DNA from: JAAOZP01 sp038848185
Lineage (GTDB): Archaea > Thermoproteota > EX4484-205 > JAAOZP01
DNA length: 64,000 nt
Direction: 5' to 3'
Assembly (NCBI GenBank): GCA_038848185.1
Contig: JAWCNV010000004.1
Span: 50,045 to 114,044, forward strand
The notes beneath the pieces were generated by a model that saw nothing but the letters and a program-made list of their open reading frames with translations, was not told the origin of the DNA and searched no databases. Positions 25,938-34,675 of the stretch are shown one piece after another; positions within the stretch are counted from its first letter, which is position 1; each line of letters starts with the position of its first letter. The position numbers were made by a program, and so were the translations under genes.

Positions 25938-27139
25938 ACCTAGAGGAGGCTAGAAGGCTTCTTAAGCCGAAGGCTGAGAAGGCCTTGGCAAAACCGGCTC
26001 CACACGGGTTAGACCTGAATCTTTCAGTTTTCAAGCTTGGAATAGGCTTTGCAACAGGGGTTGAAGGCTCCGAGAGGATTCTGGAATCCGTGGGAATAGA
26101 CTTGGGAGAGAGGAACAGGTCTGGAAGCTACTACCAGGTGGATAACAGAGCAGTCTACGCTTCAGCCAGGCATAGCGGGCTAACAGTTAAGCCGTTGAGC
26201 GAGGCTCTTAAAGACCCTGAAAACCTAGACTACTATTGGAAAGCTGTGTCGGTCGACACTGACAAGTATACTGCCGCAGCCTTCCTAGGGGAGAAAGAAG
26301 GATACTTCATAAGGGTGGACGACGATGTTAATGTTGACACACCCGTGCAAGCCTGCCTCCTCTTAAGGACACCGGGCTTGATTCAGGCTCCACACAACAT
26401 AGTGGTGGTCGGCGAGAACTCTAAACTGCACGTGATAACCGGGTGCGCCGCCATGAGGGAGGAGGCTGGCCTCCACATCGGAATATCAGAGTTCTACGTG
26501 AAGAAAGGAGGCACCCTAACGTTCACAATGATCCACAGCTGGGGTAAAACTATTCACGTCAGGCCTAGAACAGTAGCCCACGTTGAGGAAGACGGTGTCT
26601 TCATAAGCCACTACATAAACACCTCACCAGTAGCCTCCCTCCAAACACAACCGGCGGCTCATCTAAACGGGAACGGGAGCAGATCCCACCTGTCATCCAT
26701 AATAATAGGCAGGGGAACATCCCACATTGATGTGGGCGGTGCCTTGGAACTGGGGGCTCCAGCATGCTCAGGCGAAATACTGTCTAGAACAATAGGCTTC
26801 GACAAGAGCGTAACAGTAGCAAGAGCCAGAGTCGCTGGTAAGGCTCCAGGGGTTAGGGGGCATGTGGAGTGCAGAGGACTATTACTGTCGAACGAGTCCA
26901 GAATAGACGCAATACCTGAGCTGGAGGCAAGGGTGCAGGATGTTCAGCTGACCCATGAGGCAGCCATAGGCAGAATAGCCGAAGAAGAGCTCATATACCT
27001 TATGGCGAGGGGATTCACCGAGGAAGAAGCCAGATCAATAATAGTGAGAGGCTTCCTAAGCGTTGAGGTTTCAGGGCTTCCTGAAAATTTGACGAAATAC
27101 TTGGAGAGGGTTCTCGATAGCCTAGCAGCATCACTATAA
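25934..27139 (+). CDS. sufB: SufB/SufD-type Fe-S scaffold protein
   Basis: 401 residues, starting at a GTG that overlaps sufC. Right-handed beta-helix core of the SufBD family: QAPHNIVVVGENSKLHVITGC, HIGISEFYVKKGGTLTF, then SRTIGFDKS and GVRGHVECRGLLLS, and a C-terminal helical SufBD tail (MARGFTEEEARSIIVRGFLS). There is a single SufB-like protein with one SufC, which matches the minimal two-gene form reported for many archaea (SmsCB). No sufD, sufE, sufS or sufU lies in the window. Confidence 0.93.
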   Translation: MNLEEARRLLKPKAEKALAKPAPHGLDLNLSVFKLGIGFATGVEGSERILESVGIDLGERNRSGSYYQVDNRAVYASARHSGLTVKPLSEALKDPENLDYYWKAVSVDTDKYTAAAFLGEKEGYFIRVDDDVNVDTPVQACLLLRTPGLIQAPHNIVVVGENSKLHVITGCAAMREEAGLHIGISEFYVKKGGTLTFTMIHSWGKTIHVRPRTVAHVEEDGVFISHYINTSPVASLQTQPAAHLNGNGSRSHLSSIIIGRGTSHIDVGGALELGAPACSGEILSRTIGFDKSVTVARARVAGKAPGVRGHVECRGLLLSNESRIDAIPELEARVQDVQLTHEAAIGRIAEEELIYLMARGFTEEEARSIIVRGFLSVEVSGLPENLTKYLERVLDSLAASL

Positions 27140-27277
27140 GCTTGCTTATCCAATAATAAGGTGGAGTAACATGCTTAGTAACATCCGATTGAAGAAAGAC
27201 AATTTACGTAGTCAAGCTTTAACCCTTTATTCTAAAGCAACATGTAAAAACAGGTTTGCAGAAAGTAAAAAGATAGA

Positions 27278-27407
27278 CGCCCTGGCCGGGATGCTCGGCA
27301 CTTTTTTTTAAGTATTTTTTACTGTGCTCTCGAACCCGGATCTGGCGGGAACCGCCTCCCTAAGGGAGTTGACAGCCGCCAATACTGAGCCTTTATACTA
27401 CCAGGGC
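27278..27407 (-). tRNA. tRNA-Asp (GTC) with two introns
   Basis: Acceptor strands GCCCTGG (27407-27401) and CCAGGGC (27285-27279) with G discriminator. D-stem GTAT/GTAT, anticodon stem GGCGG/CCGCC, anticodon GTC at 27371-27373, T-stem CCGGG/CCCGG. A 20-base intron (about 27350-27369) lies after position 37, the canonical site, and a 37-base intron (about 27293-27329) lies inside the T-loop, restoring TTCGAAT when removed. Total 130 nt. TATA-like GATTTATTTG at 27430-27440 is about 27 bases upstream on the minus strand. Exact intron edges can shift by one or two bases. Confidence 0.9.
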
Positions 27408-27484
27408 TTGGATGTAGGAGATTTTGAAGGCAAATAAATCTTTTGCTACAGTTACGCTTGAGCCTTATTGGGCAGATAGTAGCG

Positions 27485-28171
27485 ATGAACCCTGAACTTA
27501 TGAAGCGCTTTATAGATTCCATCGAATACCTTAGGAAGATGGATTTCTTCCAAGAATATTCCAGCCTGTCTTCAGGTGAGATCCTCGATAGGATTTTCAG
27601 CGGAGAGGTAAATTGTACGTTTTGGTGGGAGGAATTAGAGGGGGAACCAGCCCGCAGGCTGCGAGTAGTCGCCAAAAGATCCATAGAGGAGAACGAGAGT
27701 CTTTGGATGAAGTTGAGCGATACTAGGATAGACTATTACATGATTCCCTTCGATACCAAGAGGGTTATAAAGGAGGATCCGGAGACGGCAATTTTTGCCG
27801 AGGAGATGGGCATAATACTTCTCAATAGGCTTGCAAAGATATCCAGGGGCATTTTTCAACCTACGAACGTAAGTAGTAGATGGACAACCGAACCAAAATA
27901 CAAGTGGTCGGTGCAGGAAGTCGGTTTCGATTTCAAGGGTAAGAGACACGTTATCCAAATCGTTCTGGAAAATGACTACTTCATGGACCTCGGTCTTGAA
28001 GAGCTGAACGAGATCATCAAAGATACAGGGTATCAATATTACCTGCTATCTGACGAGATGATAATAATGCTAATGCTAACGAAGGAGGAGGCTCAAAAGC
28101 TTAAGAGGGAAAGAGGCTGGGGCTTTAAATACAAAGTTTATAGCTTGAGGTGGAGGCCAATCCCTCGATAA
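27485..28171 (+). CDS. Unknown protein
   Basis: 228 residues from the ATG at 27485 (the frame is open to a TTG at 27443). No family recognised, no signal peptide or membrane segments; a soluble mix of helices and strands rich in aromatic and charged residues, ending with a basic KLKRERGWGFKYKVYSLRWRPIPR-type tail. It is divergent from tRNA-Asp and shares the AT-rich 27420-27440 segment as possible promoter. It stands at the left end of an accessory stretch containing broken genes, so it may be recently acquired; that is inference. Confidence 0.6.
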   Translation: MNPELMKRFIDSIEYLRKMDFFQEYSSLSSGEILDRIFSGEVNCTFWWEELEGEPARRLRVVAKRSIEENESLWMKLSDTRIDYYMIPFDTKRVIKEDPETAIFAEEMGIILLNRLAKISRGIFQPTNVSSRWTTEPKYKWSVQEVGFDFKGKRHVIQIVLENDYFMDLGLEELNEIIKDTGYQYYLLSDEMIIMLMLTKEEAQKLKRERGWGFKYKVYSLRWRPIPR

Positions 28172-28180
28172 TGCTCCATA

Positions 28181-28327
28181 GATCATCCTTGGCATCTTAT
28201 TCTCAAGATCGAAGTAGAGCAAGAATACCCAGTAGGCATCGATGTGAAGGTAGCCTGTCCACCGTACTATATGCTTTCGCCCACCGCGTAGGTTATCGCC
28301 GCAGTATCAGTCCTCAAGCCAGTTCTT
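28181..28327 (+). pseudogene. Possible gene remnant after the unknown gene
   Basis: The frame from 28181 reads like real protein (HLILKIEVEQEYPVGIDV, then VACPPYYMLSPTA) but has no start, an in-frame TAG near 28288 and then VIAAVSVLKP before another stop. It lies just downstream of the unknown gene and may be a decayed fragment. Identity unknown. Confidence 0.25.
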
Positions 28328-28385
28328 TAAGGGAAGTAGTCAATTCCTCGCTATTAATACGGCAGAACGTATTTAAACCTCTATA

Positions 28386-28538
28386 CTAAGCTTCATAATA
28401 CCCTCTGATCTTGATGATTCTCGGCTTTTCCTCACCGCTTATTCTCTTTGAGTTGAATCTGGCTACGAAATAGAATCGTTTACCCTCTTCTTTCTCGAGA
28501 TCTAGGAGGAGTATTCTTACCGATGTATAGCATAATGC
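28386..28538 (-). pseudogene. Possible gene remnant, start missing
   Basis: A 51-codon minus-strand frame ending at 28386 with protein-like text (ILLLDLEKEEGKRFYFVARF, then ISGEEKPRIIKIRGYYEA) but no ATG, GTG or TTG in a sensible place; a TAA closes the frame at 28539-28541. Probably the C-terminal remains of a gene. The 28172-28600 region holds nothing else I can support. Confidence 0.35.
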
Positions 28539-28600
28539 TTAGTGGGAGATTGTTCATGGTGTTGCAGAGTAGAAGCATAATTCTTCAACGTAGTAACTGG

Positions 28601-29857
28601 CTACCCAAAAACGTCGGTAAAACTGTAGAAAGATATTTCCTCTATTTTTTCATCATCCATGTTAATTCTCAGAGTCAATGTGCTGTTTCTGCATAAAATT
28701 GCTGTTTCAAGAGGTAGTTCTTTCTCTTCACCGATTTGTATTTTCAAAAAATATAAGGAATCGCCTCCGGATTCTAGAAGTTTCTTCGTAAGCTTATTGC
28801 TCTCTAAGATTCTCATAGCCTTTATTCCTACTTCACTTGTTGCACTAAACGTAAACGTTTTAAAATAATTAAGATTAAGGTGATATCGAATACCACTATG
28901 GGGAAGCCAGACGTAAGACTCGTTTTCCAGAAGAACCTCTTTCGAATCATATGATCTGCCAGAATAAGGATCGCCGGAATTTAAAACTATTCCTAAAACA
29001 TATTCCGCTTCATTACGTCTATAAATATATATGCAGACTACGCTTTCGTTTACATCAGGAGTCATCCGTAACTTTTCGACAAGATCAGAATTAGTAGATA
29101 TTCTGCTGAATCCGGAGAACATGAATTCAGGAAACCTGCATCTTGCTTCAATTCCCTCAACTAGCAGCTCAGCCTCGAATTCCGCGTAGTAAAAGTCCTG
29201 AAGATAGGGTTCTGGGTAGAAAGGATAATAAATCATAGAAGGCCTGATCCCGCTTATTGTGTAGTTAAAGCCTTCACTATTAAGCCATTTTATGAAATCC
29301 TGTCCCTCCAATAGTTTCGTGAAATCTTGGCTAACGTCTTCAGGAAGGTTGTCCCTGCTAGGATATGTTATGTTAAGAACTGTAGCTTCAACTTCCAAAA
29401 GATGCTCATTCAGAGGGAAGTTGAACATTTCTACTCTGTTTTTCAAATTCTCAATGTTTAAAACGCGAAGGGTACTGTTAACCGGCTGGATCCTTATCTC
29501 TCCGTTACCACGCCATTCGAACCTCAAGGTTTCTCCAATTTCTCCGGTAAAGCTGTTTCCAGAAGCCTCGCCGTATACTATGTCCTCAATAATAACCCCA
29601 ATTTGATAAGGATAAGTTACCTTTATGACTAAGGTTTCAAAGGTCTCCTCCTGCAATCTAATTGTTCTGGTTGTAGTTGCTCCTTCGTCCACTGGGGTAA
29701 TCCACCACCCTTCCGATATAGGCTGTGATTTAATAGTATAGTTAAAAAATATCCATAGGCCTACAACCAGGGGCAGGATGATAAGCATCATCACTATTAT
29801 GTAGGTGGAGGATAAAACATCCTTCATCGAAGGCTTTCCCGCAGCACCGTCGCCCAT
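28601..29857 (-). CDS. Membrane-anchored exoprotein of unknown function
   Basis: 418 residues. One N-terminal membrane helix at about residues 18-40 (YIIVMMLIILPLVVGLWIFF) after a short cytoplasmic head, then a large beta-rich extracytoplasmic domain with several N-X-S/T sequons (NYT, NST, NIT, NES), which fits a surface protein modified by AglB. No family recognised. The stretch 29858-30141 upstream contains its AT-rich promoter region and no gene I can support. Confidence 0.65.
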   Translation of the reverse strand: MGDGAAGKPSMKDVLSSTYIIVMMLIILPLVVGLWIFFNYTIKSQPISEGWWITPVDEGATTTRTIRLQEETFETLVIKVTYPYQIGVIIEDIVYGEASGNSFTGEIGETLRFEWRGNGEIRIQPVNSTLRVLNIENLKNRVEMFNFPLNEHLLEVEATVLNITYPSRDNLPEDVSQDFTKLLEGQDFIKWLNSEGFNYTISGIRPSMIYYPFYPEPYLQDFYYAEFEAELLVEGIEARCRFPEFMFSGFSRISTNSDLVEKLRMTPDVNESVVCIYIYRRNEAEYVLGIVLNSGDPYSGRSYDSKEVLLENESYVWLPHSGIRYHLNLNYFKTFTFSATSEVGIKAMRILESNKLTKKLLESGGDSLYFLKIQIGEEKELPLETAILCRNSTLTLRINMDDEKIEEISFYSFTDVFG

Positions 29858-30144
29858 GCAACTGTTAAGTGTAAAAATAGTTTTTAAAAAGCTTTATGTT
29901 ATGAACGTTTAATTCTTTAAAATGTAAAATTAAGACTTCGGATGAATGTTCAGACTTCTCAGTGTTTTCATATGCATAATAGTGGTATTTTTAAATGTGT
30001 CTATAATCGACTTTTAATACTAACTATCTGCCCTTTGATCTGCCTCTTGAACCCGATTCCTCAGCACCACGGTAATCCTCCAACCGAATTCAAGCCTTTA
30101 AGCCAAGGGTTTCCAAAAAGGATGAAAATGTCCTAGCAATATAG

Positions 30145-30306
30145 GATTCTAATACTGCTGGACTTATTTACCGTATGCATGACCCTGATGTCATGATCCT
30201 TCTTTTTGCAAGCGGGAAGTTGGTGTGCACGGGTGCGGTGAATGAGAAGATGATTTACGATGCGGTTGAGAAACTCATGGCCAAGCTGATTCAGAAGGTC
30301 TCTTAA
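30145..30306 (+). pseudogene. Fragment of TATA-binding protein
   Basis: The frame after a TAG at 30142-30144 reads AGLIYRMHDPD, then LLFASGKLVCTGA and YDAVEKLMAKL, ending TAA at 30304-30306. This matches the second half of one TBP repeat (family pattern FPGLIYR..DP..LIFSSGK.VCTGAK...A). The first half of the repeat and the whole second repeat are missing, so it cannot be a working TBP; an ATG at 30175 could still give a 43-residue peptide. Most likely the remains of a duplicated or transferred TBP gene. Confidence 0.7.
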
Positions 30307-30362
30307 TTAGCTCGTTTCGTGAAAGTGTCAATTCTGTCTAGTAAAAAGGGCGATTTTAAGAG

Positions 30363-30403
30363 AAAGTTTGCATTATTAACACAAACTTTATATGAAAGTT
30401 TGC
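30363..30403 (+). promoter_or_regulatory. Promoter with repeated AAAGTTTG operator of the AAA_14 ATPase gene
   Basis: AAAGTTTG (30363-30370), its inverse CAAACTTT (30382-30389) and a third copy AAAGTTTGC (30395-30403) surround a TTTATATG TATA element (30387-30394). The ATG is at 30418, about 27 bases after the TATA centre, so a leaderless message is likely. The arrangement suggests a repressor site covering the TATA box; the regulator is unknown. Confidence 0.5.
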
Positions 30404-30417
30404 GTTGATAAATCAAT

Positions 30418-31686
30418 ATGGTTAACATAGAAGCCATAAAGTCAGCGATAGTGGATAAGGAGGAAGAATTAAAGAATAAAGTGGAAACAGAGAGGATCAT
30501 AGAAAGGGAGCTGAAAGTAGGGAAGATAAGCGAAGATGTTGCAAGCATAATTACTGGAGTAAGAAGGTGTGGTAAATCGATCCTCGCATTTCTGTTAACT
30601 CAGCGGAAAAATGCTGCCTACATAAATTTTGAGGATGAAAGGCTGCAACTTAAACAGGACGAGCTGAATGCTATTCTGGAGGCTACAGCTTCCTTAAAGG
30701 GGGAAGTAGAATTCATAGTCTTCGATGAGATTCAATACATGAATGGCTGGGAGAGATTCATATCCAGAATATTGCCAACTAAAAAAGTGATCATCACTGG
30801 CAGTAATGCAAGGTTGATGAGTAAAGAATTTTCAACTTTTCTAACAGGAAGACATATAGACTTCGAACTTTTCCCATTCAGTTTTAGGGAATACCTGCTT
30901 TTTAACGATTTTAACCCAAACATGTACTTAACGAAAGATATAGCAAAGACAAAAAATTTACTGGTTGAATACTTAAAGATGGGAGGGTTCCCCCTAACCT
31001 ATAAGGTTGGGAGATACTTTCTCTCGGAGAACTATAGGGACATTGTGGAGAGGGATGTAATACAAAGATATAATATAAAGGTTAAGAACGCGTTAAAAGA
31101 TCTGGCAAAATACTATGTTTCGAACTGTGCGCAAGAAATATCCTTCAATAAGCTTAAAAACATTTTAAACTTAAAAAGCGTTCACACAGTAAAAGATTAT
31201 TCCATTTACCTTTCTAATGCATATTTAATTTTCTTGTTAGAGAAATATTCCCCAAAACTTAAAGAGAGTATTATTGCGCCAAAGAAGGTTTATTGCATAG
31301 ACAGCGGAATAGTAAATACAATCGGCTTTAAAATATCTGAAAATATTGGTAGCCTGATGGAAAATCTGGTTGCCGTAGAACTATTGAGAAGGAAAAGCTA
31401 TTGGTTTAAAGAATGGGAGGTTTATTATTGGAAAGATTCTCAGCAAAATGAATTGGATTTCGTAATAAAGGAAGGCCCAAGGGTAAATCTACTAATTCAA
31501 GTCACGTATGCTTCTGGAAAGGATGAAGTTGAAAGAAGAGAAATCAGGTCTTTAATCAAAGCTTCTGAACAGCTAAGTTGTAAAGAATTACAAATAATTA
31601 CTTGGGACTATGAAGACGAGCTGAAACTTGAAAACAGGATGATTAAATTCTTACCTTTATGGAAGTGGCTTATAGTTGCATCTTAG
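30418..31686 (+). CDS. AAA_14/DUF4143-family ATPase
   Basis: 422 residues. Walker A GVRRCGKS (about residues 47-54), Walker B EFIVFDEIQYMNGWE, sensor-like VIITGSNARLMSKE, arginine-containing TGRHIDFELFPFSFREYL, then a DUF4143 C-terminal half with MENLVAVELLRRK and a nuclease-like QQNELDFVI segment (D and the preceding E could be a PD-(D/E)XK-type site). These ATPases are frequent in archaeal accessory regions, with no settled role. The gene is visibly more AT-rich than its neighbours and lies among gene remnants, so horizontal transfer is likely. Confidence 0.85.
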   Translation: MVNIEAIKSAIVDKEEELKNKVETERIIERELKVGKISEDVASIITGVRRCGKSILAFLLTQRKNAAYINFEDERLQLKQDELNAILEATASLKGEVEFIVFDEIQYMNGWERFISRILPTKKVIITGSNARLMSKEFSTFLTGRHIDFELFPFSFREYLLFNDFNPNMYLTKDIAKTKNLLVEYLKMGGFPLTYKVGRYFLSENYRDIVERDVIQRYNIKVKNALKDLAKYYVSNCAQEISFNKLKNILNLKSVHTVKDYSIYLSNAYLIFLLEKYSPKLKESIIAPKKVYCIDSGIVNTIGFKISENIGSLMENLVAVELLRRKSYWFKEWEVYYWKDSQQNELDFVIKEGPRVNLLIQVTYASGKDEVERREIRSLIKASEQLSCKELQIITWDYEDELKLENRMIKFLPLWKWLIVAS

Positions 31687-31797
31687 CTAAGACGATCTTC
31701 AGCTGGCTTAGCCTACTTATACTAGTGCGCACCATGCCACAATGTATCAATCGGATATAGAGAAAACGAGATCGTTAAGCAGCTGATTCAGCTTGAC

Positions 31798-31938
31798 ATG
31801 TTTCTCGCAAAAATCAATGGAAAAAGCTGTAAAAGAACGGCAGAAACCAATCATTGCAAAGTCTTGAACAAGATGCAGGATATGATAGCTGCAATACAAT
31901 ATTTTAAAAAGTTAAACAGGTTTAACACGCTTGATTAG
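31798..31938 (+). CDS. Short open frame or remnant, 46 codons
   Basis: Reads MFLAKINGKSCKRTAETNHC and continues to a basic C-terminus; the same frame is open upstream to about 31727 with protein-like text. No family recognised. It may be a decayed regulator or nothing. The rest of 31687-31960 shows no supported feature. Confidence 0.25.
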   Translation: MFLAKINGKSCKRTAETNHCKVLNKMQDMIAAIQYFKKLNRFNTLD

Positions 31939-31960
31939 AAAAACAAATCTTCACAAGCTG

Positions 31961-33211
31961 CTATTTGAGTATTCCCACTACTCCTCCAAAACCCTTATAA
32001 AGCATCATTCCTTCTTCTGTTGCTGTCGATATGAGTTCGAACTGCGCGTCTTTCTGGGATGTTATTTCGATGTAGCGGTCGAGGAGGCTCTCCTTGTCAG
32101 CTATGTAAAGGCTTGTCGAGCCGCATTTCGGGCATGGTGTAGAGGATATTCTTGCTGAGAGGCCTATTAATTCTTGGAACGGGTGTTGCTCGCTGGTTTC
32201 ATACTCGCATTTCCCACACTTGATTTTCACGACGAATACGTCTAACGCCTCCGAGAAGAGTACGAGCTTAACCTTCCCGCTTAGAAGCGCGTTCTCAACC
32301 TCCTTAAGCCCATATACCACCTTATCCGGCTCAGAGCTTAAGAGATTAAGAAAATTACCCACCAGGTTTCTCTCCTTTATTAGGTCCAGCTCCTGAAGCT
32401 TCTCAGACGCCTTCCCAAGGATTTCCTTAATACCTTGATGGCCAGTATAGGATGTGTCTACAACAGTCAGGATCTTCTTCCTAAGCTCGTAATGAATAAA
32501 ATCCTTCTCGAGAAACATTTCCTTAGTGGGCCCTGGGCCGCCTACGATCAGCCCCTTGACATCAGTATTCTGGAGATACACCTCGTTGAGGCGTTCAGCC
32601 ACACGCCTATAGAAATCGTTAAGCTCCATCTCTCTTAATCTTTCAAATCTTCTAGCTGACTGGCCTCCCTTACTTGTTTTACCTGGGACACCAGACGTCA
32701 ACTCGTCCTTCACATCCATGTTTCTTCCTGATGCGAGCGCTATCGTAGCTTCAGAGTTATCTATGGATAGGATAAGATACTTATCCTTCTTCTCCAGCAG
32801 CTCCTTAAGAGGCTCAACGTAAAACTTGTCGTCGCAACCATAGTATGAGATGGAGATTTTCTCAGGAGGCTCTATAACATGGATCTCGATGTTCTCCGCT
32901 CCTGGAGCCCCGCCCGGGATCGTTCCGCAGAACACGACTAAGCCGTTTTCAGGAGCTTCATCATACAGCTTAAGCCTCTGCTGAACCTTAACTATAGCAT
33001 CCTGAACGTTTTTCCTAGTTACCCTTGACTTAATGTTGGAGGCCTTACCGTACTCTTCTCTCAGGTTAACCATCACCTCGCTTATCCGCCTGCCAGGAGG
33101 TATATAGAGGCTGATCAACTCTGTTCCACGCCCCCTCTTCTCAGAGAGTTCTCTAAGAGTCCTCCTGGAAAGATACTCCCTCACCGAGGATGCGAGCGAT
33201 TTTTTACTCAA
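31961..33211 (-). CDS. prf1: Peptide chain release factor aRF1
   Basis: 416 residues, standard aRF1/eRF1 length. Stop-codon recognition NIKS at residues 59-62 and the catalytic GGQ at residues 182-184 are both intact. The C-terminal domain has a zinc-binding KCGKCEYE with CPKCGS. Releases the finished protein from the ribosome at all three stop codons with ABCE1. Its paralogue Pelota is at 47016 and a possible aRF1-modifying methyltransferase at 23760. Confidence 0.95.
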   Translation of the reverse strand: MSKKSLASSVREYLSRRTLRELSEKRGRGTELISLYIPPGRRISEVMVNLREEYGKASNIKSRVTRKNVQDAIVKVQQRLKLYDEAPENGLVVFCGTIPGGAPGAENIEIHVIEPPEKISISYYGCDDKFYVEPLKELLEKKDKYLILSIDNSEATIALASGRNMDVKDELTSGVPGKTSKGGQSARRFERLREMELNDFYRRVAERLNEVYLQNTDVKGLIVGGPGPTKEMFLEKDFIHYELRKKILTVVDTSYTGHQGIKEILGKASEKLQELDLIKERNLVGNFLNLLSSEPDKVVYGLKEVENALLSGKVKLVLFSEALDVFVVKIKCGKCEYETSEQHPFQELIGLSARISSTPCPKCGSTSLYIADKESLLDRYIEITSQKDAQFELISTATEEGMMLYKGFGGVVGILK

Positions 33212-33454
33212 AACTACGGTTCTCGAGAGAGAACTCCCAACCCATATATTAATGTTCCGTCTAGCTCAGCGTTAATTTCCATAACACTAAGCCTCCCTTC
33301 CTCTTTTTCATGGGAAGGCTTTCAGGGTGAACGGGCGAACTTCTCTTGACTCGATAAGTATCGCTCTTATTACTCTGAAAATTTCCAAATTTTATTGAAA
33401 AACAATATCTTGCTCAAAACAGTTTTAAACCCCCTATGGGGGAATAAGGGAGAA

Positions 33455-34144
33455 TTGAGGGTCGTTCTGAAAATAGGGCACGCCCTTTTCAAGGAGTCTT
33501 CGATAGACTTAGGTAAGACACGTGGAACCGCGGAGGCAATCCTGCAGTTGCATAATAAGGGTCATAAGATAATGGTTGTGGCGGGGGGAGGAGAATTGAG
33601 CAGAAGCTACATTGAGGCTGCTAGACAGCTTGGGGCAGACTTAGCAACATGCGACGAGATAGGCATATGGGTTACCCGGCTTAACGCCCTCCTGCTATCC
33701 GTAGCGTTAGGAGAGGCTTCAAGCAGAGGCATCGTAGGAAGCTTCGAAGACCTTGAAAAACAACTGAGTGTTTCGGAGGGAAAGATACTTGTCGCAGGTG
33801 GGTTCACTCCTGCACAGTCGACTGATGCTGTTGCAGCACTCATAGCTGAGAGAATAAAAGCAGACCTTCTGGTTAAGACTACTGATGTTGACGGGGTCTA
33901 CGACTCGGATCCGGAGAAGAATCCTAATGCTAGGATGCTTAGAGAGGTAAGCATAGGGAAGCTTAAGGAAATCCTTACCGTGGAAGAGTCGAAGCCAGGC
34001 AAATACAGGCTTCTAGATATGGTTTCACTAAGCATACTCGAAAGATCGAGGATTCCAACCGTGATAGTGAACGGGTCTAACCCTGAGAACATTGTGAAAG
34101 CTGTGTCCGGGGGGAAGATTGGGACACGAATAACATATAGTTAA
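33455..34144 (+). CDS. pyrH: UMP kinase (archaeal PyrH)
   Basis: 229 residues from the TTG at 33455 (LRVVLKIG), the family start; the frame is open to 33395. Amino-acid-kinase fold: KIG at the N-terminus, VVAGGGELSR, GGFTPAQSTDAVAAL and KTTDVDGVYDSDPEKNP, with a final GTRI. Makes UDP from UMP. The usual GGS of the first glycine loop is GHAL here, a small departure from the pattern. RBS-like AAGGGAGAA precedes the TTG. Confidence 0.9.
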   Translation: MRVVLKIGHALFKESSIDLGKTRGTAEAILQLHNKGHKIMVVAGGGELSRSYIEAARQLGADLATCDEIGIWVTRLNALLLSVALGEASSRGIVGSFEDLEKQLSVSEGKILVAGGFTPAQSTDAVAALIAERIKADLLVKTTDVDGVYDSDPEKNPNARMLREVSIGKLKEILTVEESKPGKYRLLDMVSLSILERSRIPTVIVNGSNPENIVKAVSGGKIGTRITYS

Positions 34145-34173
34145 AAATCTCTCTGGCGAAAACAGAAAAATGA

Positions 34174-34363
34174 GGAGTGGGGCCAGGGTGACTTTCAGCG
34201 CACACGCGCGTTTGAACACCCATTCACGGGTTTCCCTCACAGCTCCAACCTTACTTCATATCCCTTTCGGGATCACGCATATATCCATATATTTGCATGG
34301 CTGGAGCCCGCCGTCCTGCCTGGTTATCCGTCTCATCAGACTTTAGACTATGGCCCCTTCTCC
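34174..34363. ncRNA. Candidate structured RNA of unknown family
   Basis: Within the 531 bp between pyrH and the RAM-domain gene. GGAG-T-GGGGCCA near 34174-34186 pairs with TGGCCCC-TT-CTCC near 34350-34362, closing about 190 bases. Inside: GGGTG...CACCC around a GCGC-ACAC-GCGC hairpin, GCTCCA with TGGAGC, ATCCC-TTTC-GGGAT, and GTCT-CATC-AGAC. No open frame fits. AT-rich TATA-like elements and T-rich tracts are present on both sides, so the strand cannot be chosen. The remainder, 34364-34675, is AT-rich and holds the next gene's promoter. Confidence 0.55.
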
Positions 34364-34675
34364 CATCGTTTCTTGAAAAAGAAGAGTTTTTAAGTTTTTC
34401 ATTTAAATAAGTGTCCAGTATCCTTCAACTCCTAAACTGACCCAAGATAGATGAGTGCTTTCCCCATGCTTAGGATACCTGGTTCTTGAAGCTTAATGGG
34501 GATCATGCTTTTTCATCCCTCCCCCATAGGTATTTTGACACAGTGTTGCCCATATGTTTTGGCGGTTTAGACCTAATATTTTATGCATATTTAATTCACG
34601 TGCGGGCTTAAACACACGCTGAGAAGGGGAAGATTTTATTAAGAGGTTATGTAGTTTAAAATAGCAGGTGGAAAA

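Noticed and set aside
29942..30136. 64-codon frame upstream of the TBP fragment
   Set aside because: Composition unlike protein and no upstream signals; probably chance.
34174..34363. Hammerhead ribozyme (CTGATGAG on the minus strand near GAAA sequences)
   Set aside because: The GAAA strings sit in hairpin loops and the three-helix core does not form around them; the match is to a short common string only.
34174..34363. RNase P RNA
   Set aside because: The conserved GAGGAAAGTCC and ACAGAA regions are not present in the right order on either strand.
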